Below are positions 1 to 4,486 of a stretch of 8,354 nt of DNA, in pieces. The notes beneath the pieces are model-generated. The model was not told the DNA's origin, did not search any database, and saw only the letters and a program-made list of their open reading frames with translations. Position 1 is the stretch's first letter. The number at the start of each line of letters is the position of its first letter. This DNA comes from Armatimonadota bacterium (GTDB lineage: Bacteria; Armatimonadota; UBA5829): assembly GCA_023474015.1 (NCBI GenBank), contig JAMCYN010000055.1, positions 2,606 to 10,959 of the forward strand, read 5' to 3'. The translations under genes and the position numbers were made by a program.

Positions 1-707
1 GTCACGATCCCCAGGAACAGCCAGTAGCGGCGATCCAGCGAAGAGAACCTGAGCTGAGGCGGCTTCGCCGCGCCGGGCTCGTGCTTGCGCTCACGGACGA
101 ACGCGACCAGCACCAGCCATCCGAGCACCGCCGGGACCGCCGACGCTATGAAGATTATGGAGTAGATATTCCGGTGCGACTTGCCGAGTTCCCCCGATAG
201 CGGGTGGCCGATTGCCAGCCACACTATCAACACAACGAGCAGCGGGCCCAGCGTCGCGCCTGCAGTATCCATCGCCCTATGGAAACCGAACGCGCGGCCT
301 CGATTGGCCTCATCCGTCGTGTCGGCAATCAGCACGTCCCTCGGCGCGCTGCGTATGCCCTTGCCGAACCGGTCCGCGAACCTGATCCCCAGCACGTGCT
401 CCCATGACGATGCCAGCAGATAGAACGGCTTTGAGACTGCCGACAGCCCGTAGCCGATAACGGTGAGCAGCTTCGGCCTGCCGGATTTGTCCGCCAGATA
501 TCCCGCCCAGACCCGCAGCAGCGACGCTGTGGCCTCGGCGATTCCTTCGATGATGCCGATATTGAACGCGGGCACGCCGATCACGAACTTCAGGAACTGC
601 GGCACAATCGGTATCAGCATCTCGCTGGAAACGTCTGTGAGGAAACTCACGATCCCCAGCGTGAAGACGGTCTTGCTGACTCCGAATACTTTGCGTTGTT
701 CGTCCAA
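1..707 (-). CDS. MFS transporter, N-terminal part (cut by window edge)
   Basis: Major facilitator superfamily permease of the inner membrane; the substrate cannot be told. The visible 235 residues are the N-terminal half and the gene runs off the left edge. Helix 1 carries FLTDVSSEM (residues 22-30), followed by IGIIEGIAEATASLLR (50-65), a motif-A-like loop GYLADKSGRPK (69-79), SKP (92-94) and DRFGKGIRSAPRD (112-124). This combination is typical of a widespread uncharacterised MFS group related to drug and sugar efflux pumps. Further hydrophobic segments follow up to the edge. No ATG fits the N-terminus, so I chose the TTG at 707, one base after the trxB stop. Upstream in-frame codons lie inside trxB and contain no ATG or GTG near the junction. 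The 1-nt spacing suggests translational coupling to trxB. Family call is firm; start and substrate are not. Confidence 0.87.
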   Translation of the reverse strand, partial: MDEQRKVFGVSKTVFTLGIVSFLTDVSSEMLIPIVPQFLKFVIGVPAFNIGIIEGIAEATASLLRVWAGYLADKSGRPKLLTVIGYGLSAVSKPFYLLASSWEHVLGIRFADRFGKGIRSAPRDVLIADTTDEANRGRAFGFHRAMDTAGATLGPLLVVLIVWLAIGHPLSGELGKSHRNIYSIIFIASAVPAVLGWLVLVAFVRERKHEPGAAKPPQLRFSSLDRRYWLFLGIV

Positions 708-708
708 C

Positions 709-1644
709 CTAGGCTCTTGTCTCCAAATACTTCTCAGCAGATGTCGCTGCAATCGCGCCGTCAGCGCAAGCCGTGATGATCTGTCGCAAGACCTTCTGGC
801 GCACGTCGCCTGCCGCGAACACTCCGGGGATGTTTGTTCGCATCTCCTCGTCGGTGATGATGTATCCCATCTCGTCGAGCGTTACTTGCCCGTCGAGCAT
901 CTTCGTGTTCGGGTCGAGCCCTATCAACACGAACACGCCGTCGACCTCGACCATGCTCGTCTGCTTGGTGTGGACGTTTTCCAGGATCACGTGCTCGACT
1001 GAGTCCTGCCCGCCGATAGTCTTCACCACGCTGTCCCAGGAGACTTTTATGACCGGGTTGGAGAGTGCCCTTTCTTGAATAATGCGCTGGGCGCGGAACT
1101 TATCACGTCGATGAACGATGGTGACGCTCGTGGCGAAGTGGGTGAGATATACCGAGTCCTCCACCGCCGTGTCCCCGCCGCCGATAACCGCCAGCTTCTT
1201 ACCCTGGAAAAACGCGCCGTCGCATACCGCGCAATAGGATACTCCGCGACCGTGGAACTCAGATTCTCCGGGAATGCCGAGCCTCCTGGGTCTGGCGCCG
1301 AGTGATAAGATGACGGTCTGTCCACGGATCTCCTCGCCTGATGCCGTGTGGAGGATTTTGATATCGCCGGCTAGCTCGACCTTCTCCACATCTGCGTGCC
1401 TGGTCTCCATGCCGAACTTCTCGGCCTGCTCGCGCATGGCGCTGCTGAGTTCGTAGCCGGAGGAGGAGTTGACGAACCCGGGGTAGTTCTCTACGCTTTC
1501 GCACATCATCAACTGCCCGCCCGGGTAGGCCTTTTCGACCAAAAGAGTGGTAAGCCTCGCCCTGGCCGCGTATATAGCGGCGGCCAGCCCCGCGGGGCCA
1601 CCGCCGAGGATTATGACATCAAATGTTTTCTGGTCTTCGGTCAT
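709..1644 (-). CDS. trxB: Thioredoxin-disulfide reductase TrxB
   Basis: Cytoplasmic FAD flavoenzyme that passes electrons from NADPH to thioredoxin. The 311-residue product has the usual length for a low-molecular-weight reductase. An N-terminal FAD dinucleotide fold carries GGGPAG (residues 14-19) and PGGQL (41-45). The redox-active CAVCD has cysteines 138 and 141. The NADPH fold has GGGDTAVE (155-162) and HRRDKFRA (178-185), the arginines expected for NADPH preference. A second FAD motif, AAGDVR, lies near the C-terminus. An upstream in-frame GTG at 1656 would add four residues, but it overlaps an AAGGTGAT Shine-Dalgarno that is 7 nt from the ATG at 1644, so I chose the ATG. It follows folE by 39 nt and is followed after 1 nt by the MFS gene. 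No thioredoxin gene is in the window. Why trxB sits with folate genes is not evident. Confidence 0.97.
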   Translation of the reverse strand: MTEDQKTFDVIILGGGPAGLAAAIYAARARLTTLLVEKAYPGGQLMMCESVENYPGFVNSSSGYELSSAMREQAEKFGMETRHADVEKVELAGDIKILHTASGEEIRGQTVILSLGARPRRLGIPGESEFHGRGVSYCAVCDGAFFQGKKLAVIGGGDTAVEDSVYLTHFATSVTIVHRRDKFRAQRIIQERALSNPVIKVSWDSVVKTIGGQDSVEHVILENVHTKQTSMVEVDGVFVLIGLDPNTKMLDGQVTLDEMGYIITDEEMRTNIPGVFAAGDVRQKVLRQIITACADGAIAATSAEKYLETRA

Positions 1645-1673
1645 GAATATGATCACCTTTGATCCGCACCGCG

Positions 1674-1687
1674 GTAGGAGCTCCTAC
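1674..1687. repeat. 14-bp perfect palindrome over the folE stop codon
   Basis: GTAGGAGCTCCTAC reads the same on both strands and contains the folE stop codon (1684-1686). There is no loop, so it is more likely a protein-binding or chance palindrome than a terminator, and no T-run follows on the minus strand. It lies between folE and trxB, about 30 bases upstream of the trxB start. Confidence 0.4.
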
Positions 1688-2256
1688 GTCAGCGGCCGGT
1701 CCTTGCTTATCAGTGTGAGGAACTCGGTGCGGGTCGCCACCGATTCGTGCATGCTCCCGAGCACGGACGAAGTTGTGAGCAGGGAGTTCTGCTTCTCTAC
1801 TCCCCGCATCATCATGCACAGGTGCTGGGCCTCGATCACCACGCCCACGCCCTCCGCGTTGACGGTATCCTTTATCGCGCGTGCGATCTGATGCGTCAGC
1901 CGTTCCTGTATTTGCAGTCGCCTCGCGTAATAGTCCACGATCCTGGCGATCTTGCTTACGCCGAGGACTCTATCTTTAGAAATATAGCCGATGTGGCAAC
2001 GCCCGAAGAACGGCAGCATGTGGTGCTCGCAGAGGCTGTAGACCTCGATATCGCGCACGACAACCATGTTGTTAGTGGATTGGTTGAAGACGGCCCCGTT
2101 GACGACATCGTCCATGTTCTCATTGTAGCCCCGCAGCAGGAACTCATAAGATGCCGCCACGCGGGCGGGCGTGTCCTGCAAGCCCTCGCGGTTGGGGTCT
2201 TCCCCAAGCTCCACAATCAGCTCACGGATCAGTTCGGCGATCCGTTCCTTGTTCAT
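1684..2256 (-). CDS. folE: GTP cyclohydrolase I FolE
   Basis: Converts GTP to 7,8-dihydroneopterin triphosphate plus formate, the first step of folate and tetrahydropterin synthesis; the family is a homodecamer of toroidal shape. The product has 190 residues. Expected zinc ligands are Cys76 and His79 in the [10 protein letters not shown] block (76-85) and Cys147 in QHLCMMMRG (144-152), matching E. coli Cys110, His113 and Cys181. The N-terminal [16 protein letters not shown] (18-33) is also characteristic. This is the type IA enzyme, not the zinc-independent FolE2. An upstream TTG at 2262 is in frame, but AGGAG lies 7 nt before the ATG at 2256, which I take as start. That ribosome site lies inside the end of folK, since the two genes overlap by 35 nt, so translation is probably coupled. 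Confidence 0.97.
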   Translation of the reverse strand: MNKERIAELIRELIVELGEDPNREGLQDTPARVAASYEFLLRGYNENMDDVVNGAVFNQSTNNMVVVRDIEVYSLCEHHMLPFFGRCHIGYISKDRVLGVSKIARIVDYYARRLQIQERLTHQIARAIKDTVNAEGVGVVIEAQHLCMMMRGVEKQNSLLTTSSVLGSMHESVATRTEFLTLISKDRPLT

Positions 2257-2767
2257 TTTCAAACTCCTCTCGCAGTGCGGACGTAAACTCCGTCAGCGGC
2301 TGCATTGCCCCAGCCGGCAGCTTGCCCACGACATCCGCCAGCGCCATTTCCTCGACAGGCAGGATCATACCCGGATCAAGTTCGAAGAGCGGATGCGCAA
2401 CGAACTCTCTGGCTAAGATATCAGGGTCGGGTAGATTCAGGTCCGGCTCGTGGACTCTTAAGTCTCCATACACCATTATATCAAGATCAATGGGTCTGGG
2501 GCTATACTTGTCTTCGGTCCGTCGTCTGCCGAGTGCATCTTCGATCTTGCGGAGGACGTCGAACTTGAGCTTGCGGGGCGGGATATCGGTCTCGATTTTC
2601 ACCGCTCCGTTGATAAATGGCGGCGATCCGGGCGGCCCAAGCGGATCAGTACGGTAGAATGTCGAGAGCGCAATTACCCGCACGCTCCGTCCCAGCAACC
2701 GCAACGCTGCCGCGATGTTCGCTTCAGGGTCGATATTGGAGCCTATTCCAATGTATGCAATGGGCAT
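2222..2767 (-). CDS. folK: HPPK, pyrophosphokinase FolK
   Basis: Transfers pyrophosphate from ATP to 6-hydroxymethyl-7,8-dihydropterin, the step before dihydropteroate synthase. The product has 181 residues. YIGIGSN (5-11), the pterin-binding stretch FYRTDPLGP (37-45) and the signature [10 protein letters not shown] (89-98) are present; Asp94 and Asp96 are the predicted Mg ligands (E. coli Asp95 and Asp97). At the position of E. coli His115 this protein has Asp114 (LPDPD instead of LPHP), while Arg120 aligns with Arg121. The ATG at 2767 gives [11 protein letters not shown], matching the E. coli N-terminus. The frame stays open upstream to 2857, but that stretch is the translation of the heptamer repeat and is rejected. 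No Shine-Dalgarno precedes the chosen ATG. The last 35 nt overlap folE and encode a charged tail that is unlikely to be catalytic. Confidence 0.93.
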   Translation of the reverse strand: MPIAYIGIGSNIDPEANIAAALRLLGRSVRVIALSTFYRTDPLGPPGSPPFINGAVKIETDIPPRKLKFDVLRKIEDALGRRRTEDKYSPRPIDLDIMVYGDLRVHEPDLNLPDPDILAREFVAHPLFELDPGMILPVEEMALADVVGKLPAGAMQPLTEFTSALREEFENEQGTDRRTDP

Positions 2768-2868
2768 AGGGCATAGGGAAATGAAGAATGCAGAATTATG
2801 AATGCAGAATGCCCTGTGATTAGTAGGTCCCTTCATTCTGCATTCCGCATTCATCATTCTGCAATCTT
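2762..2868. repeat. Heptamer inverted-repeat element A (folB/folK junction)
   Basis: Two arrays of 7-bp units of the form AATGNNG face each other: left arm 2783-2811, right arm 2834-2862. The arms match at 23 of 29 positions, with a perfect 12-bp block next to the 22-nt loop (2800-2811 with 2834-2845). Mismatches fall in recurrent positions of the heptamer. The left side also has a different heptamer, GGGCATA, repeated (2762-2777). The right arm encodes the last residues of FolB, and the element fills the folB-folK gap. The loop side carries AGGTCCCTTC (2825-2834), shared exactly with element D. Confidence 0.85.
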
Positions 2869-3206
2869 GTTATCTCCACCCCCACGGTCCGCGCGAACTT
2901 GAGCGCGCCGGGCTTCTCGACTAGTACATCCACCTGCTCCACGCGGTCAAATTCGAGGCACTTCCTTGCGATAGCCTCCGCAAGCGCTTCCACGAGGAGA
3001 AATCTCGAGTCCTCCACCAGCGCAATAATCCCCTGCTTGACGGACTTGTAATCGACTGTCTTCTCGACATCATCGGTAAGGCCCGCCTCTCGCAGGTCGG
3101 CGTGGAGGGTGATGTTGATTACAACGTTCTGCTTGTTCTCTCTCTCGCGCTCGTAGAGCCCGATGATGCACGCGAGTGTCAGGTCCCTGATGTGGATTCT
3201 ATCCAA
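2820..3206 (-). CDS. folB: Dihydroneopterin aldolase FolB
   Basis: Cleaves 7,8-dihydroneopterin to 6-hydroxymethyl-7,8-dihydropterin plus glycolaldehyde, and in many species also epimerises it to dihydromonapterin. The product is 128 residues. It begins DRIHIRDL like the family, with IGLYERERE (15-23, catalytic Glu21), DYKSV (52-56), LVEALAEAIA (71-80) and VEKPGAL (96-102, catalytic Lys98). The TTG at 3206 is chosen because GGAGAGG lies 6 nt upstream and the protein then starts exactly at the family N-terminus; a TTG at 3221 would add five residues. It overlaps the SDR gene by 8 nt. Residues 116-125 are translated from the heptamer repeat, so the natural C-terminus has been replaced or extended by about 10-13 residues of repeat origin. 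The active-site residues lie upstream of this tail. Confidence 0.95.
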   Translation of the reverse strand: MDRIHIRDLTLACIIGLYERERENKQNVVINITLHADLREAGLTDDVEKTVDYKSVKQGIIALVEDSRFLLVEALAEAIARKCLEFDRVEQVDVLVEKPGALKFARTVGVEITRLQNDECGMQNEGTY

Positions 3207-3945
3207 CTCCGGCCTCTCCAAGATGCCGGCCGCCGTCGACGAATATGACTTGGCCGGTGATGAACTCGCTCGTTACCAGAAACAGCACGGCCTCCGCCAC
3301 GTATTCCGGCTTGCCGACGCGTTTCAAGGGCAGATCGCCCTTTAGGGATTCCAGATACGACTGCCCCTTTCCTTCCGGCGGCAGAATGAGTCCGGGGGCG
3401 ACGGCGTTCACGGCGATTCCCGGGGCAAGCTGGACGGCCATCATCCGCGTGAACAGTCCAAGCATGTACTTTGCGGCGAGATAGCCGGCGTGGGTCCAGT
3501 CGTAGTTGGCGACCGTGCGCGTGTCGAGGAAGTTTACTATGTGGCCGGTCTCGGCCCTGGCGGCGAATTTCCTGCCGAGGGCGAACGGCGCCCAGGCGTC
3601 CACCTTGATGTTTTCCAGGAGATCATCCAGCGTGAGGGTGAAGAAGTTGTTCTGAGGAAACATGGAGGCGTTGTTCACCAGTATATGCAGTGGCCCGGCC
3701 ATCTCCCAGACGCGGTCAATCAGCCGATCTACTTCTTCGCTGACGGCCAGGTCGGCCTGTATTGACCACGCCTGCCTCCCGATTCCCCGAATTTCCCGAA
3801 CGAGTTGCTCGACCTCGGATTGCGACCCGCGATAATGGACGACTACATTCGCCCCGGCGCGGGCTAGAGTGAGGGCCGTTTCGCGCCCGATCCTTCGCGC
3901 CCCGCCCGTGATGAGGGCTGTCTTTCCACTAAGATCAGATGCCAC
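3199..3945 (-). CDS. SDR-family reductase, FolM/PTR1-like pteridine reductase
   Basis: NADPH-dependent short-chain dehydrogenase, 248 residues, one Rossmann domain. The cofactor loop is TGGARRIG (13-20), the TGxxxRxG form seen in pteridine reductase PTR1 and E. coli FolM instead of the usual TGxxxGxG; HYR (37-39) suits NADPH. NNAS is at 91-94 and the catalytic pair is Tyr155 and Lys159 (YLAAK). The catalytic Ser is missing: Asp141-Thr142 occupy that area, again as in PTR1/FolM, where Asp is used. The C-terminal DGGRHL (237-242) also matches FolM. By family and neighbours it probably reduces dihydromonapterin, dihydrobiopterin or dihydrofolate; the exact substrate is inference. The start is GTG at 3945, whose G is the last base of a heptamer array; AGGGA units of that array are the only candidate ribosome site. 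It follows phhB by 6 nt and overlaps folB by 8 nt. Confidence 0.83.
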   Translation of the reverse strand: MASDLSGKTALITGGARRIGRETALTLARAGANVVVHYRGSQSEVEQLVREIRGIGRQAWSIQADLAVSEEVDRLIDRVWEMAGPLHILVNNASMFPQNNFFTLTLDDLLENIKVDAWAPFALGRKFAARAETGHIVNFLDTRTVANYDWTHAGYLAAKYMLGLFTRMMAVQLAPGIAVNAVAPGLILPPEGKGQSYLESLKGDLPLKRVGKPEYVAEAVLFLVTSEFITGQVIFVDGGRHLGEAGVG

Positions 3946-3976
3946 TGTTCCCTATTCCCTATTCCCTGTTCCCTGC
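3945..3976. repeat. One-armed heptamer array B (phhB/SDR junction)
   Basis: On the minus strand four tandem 7-bp units alternate AGGGAAC and AGGGAAT. The array codes for PhhB residues 106-112, supplies the PhhB TAG stop (3952-3954), and ends on the G of the GTG start of the SDR gene. No inverted partner lies nearby, unlike elements A, C and D. The units are the same as in the right arm of element D. Confidence 0.85.
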
Positions 3977-4290
3977 ATTTTGTTGATCTTGGCGGCGACT
4001 ATGAAGTCGTTTTTCGAGAGTCCGCCGATGGCGTGGGTGGATAGCTCTACCCGCACCTTCCCCCATGATATATGCAAGTCCGGATGGTGGTTTTCCTCCT
4101 CGGCGACCGTGGTGATCCTGTTGGCGAAGAGTATTGCCTCGACGAAATTGGGGAACTTGAACGTTCGCTCAATCTTGCCATCCAGAATCTCCCAGCCCGG
4201 CGTCTGCTGGACCAAGTCGAGCGCTTCTTCACGCTTGAGCGGGGGAGTTTCAACCGAGCACGGCGCGCATTTCTGTCCGGCTAGTTCCAT
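3952..4290 (-). CDS. phhB: Pterin-4a-carbinolamine dehydratase
   Basis: Dehydrates 4a-hydroxytetrahydropterin to the quinonoid dihydropterin, recycling the cofactor of aromatic amino acid hydroxylases; some bacterial members have other, poorly defined roles. The product has 112 residues. The family signature is intact: ENHHPD (66-71) with His68 and His69, Trp76, His86 and Asp95. The N-terminal KCAPC (7-11) and LQQ-PGW-type segment (ending PGWEI, 31-35) are usual for the family. The ATG at 4290 has GGAGG 6 nt upstream. Residues 106-112 are translated from heptamer array B, so this enzyme also has a repeat-derived tail, beyond the conserved fold. It is first in the folate run, 6 nt before the SDR, which supports a role in pterin regeneration with that reductase. 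Confidence 0.93.
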   Translation of the reverse strand: MELAGQKCAPCSVETPPLKREEALDLVQQTPGWEILDGKIERTFKFPNFVEAILFANRITTVAEEENHHPDLHISWGKVRVELSTHAIGGLSKNDFIVAAKINKMQGTGNRE

Positions 4291-4309
4291 GTTCGTCCTC
4301 CAGAGCTTG

Positions 4310-4336
4310 ATCGTATCACATACGTACTTGCCCCAA
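4310..4336 (-). promoter_or_regulatory. Possible promoter of the phhB-fol operon
   Basis: On the minus strand an extended -10, TGATACGAT (4310-4318), lies about 20 nt before the phhB start codon, leaving a very short leader that still includes the GGAGG. The candidate -35, TTGGGG (4331-4336), is poor and its 15-nt spacing is short. A small inverted repeat, GTATCACATAC (4313-4323), overlaps the -10 and could be an operator. It is the only plausible promoter between the big gene and phhB. Confidence 0.35.
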
Positions 4337-4360
4337 GCCCTGCATTTTTAATCATGGAAA

Positions 4361-4484
4361 GGCAACAGGTAATAGGCAACAGGCAACAGAAGGGAAGCGT
4401 ACGTTCGTCCGGATTTCCGAATCCGGGACGGAATGGCAATCTAGGGATTTCCGAATCCCTCCCTTCTGTTGCCTATTGCCTATC
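4361..4484. repeat. Heptamer inverted-repeat element C with two internal hairpins
   Basis: Arms 4372-4395 and 4460-4483 pair at 23 of 24 positions, 15 of them contiguous (4381-4395 with 4460-4474). The units are AGGCAAC and AGGCAAT. The 64-nt loop holds two copies of GGATTTCCGAATCC (4411-4424 and 4445-4458), each forming a 7-bp hairpin with a TCCG loop: 4409-4426 and 4443-4460. The whole therefore folds as a long stem topped by two small hairpins. It begins within 5 nt of the stop codon of the propeller gene, so it may end or stabilise that transcript; no T-run follows on the minus strand. Confidence 0.85.
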
Positions 4485-4486
4485 TC

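Noticed and set aside
463..1002. 179-residue plus-strand open frame
   Set aside because: It spans the MFS-trxB junction antisense to both well-supported genes and shows no recognisable domain.
1645..1656. GTG start for trxB at 1656
   Set aside because: It overlaps the Shine-Dalgarno of the better-placed ATG at 1644.
2768..2857. N-terminal extension of FolK to 2857
   Set aside because: The extra 30 residues are a translation of the heptamer repeat; the homologous N-terminus starts at 2767.
2762..2868. CRISPR array
   Set aside because: Units are 7 bp, contiguous and arranged as inverted arms; there are no spacers and no cas genes.
2762..4484. Cyanobacterial origin, from heptamer repeats and Ycf48-like repeats
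   Set aside because: Ycf48-like repeats are common in secreted proteins of many phyla, and no photosynthetic or other cyanobacterial gene is present.
4361..4484. Rho-independent terminator after the propeller gene
   Set aside because: The stem is strong, but no T-run follows on the minus strand, so I list it as a repeat with possible 3'-end function only.
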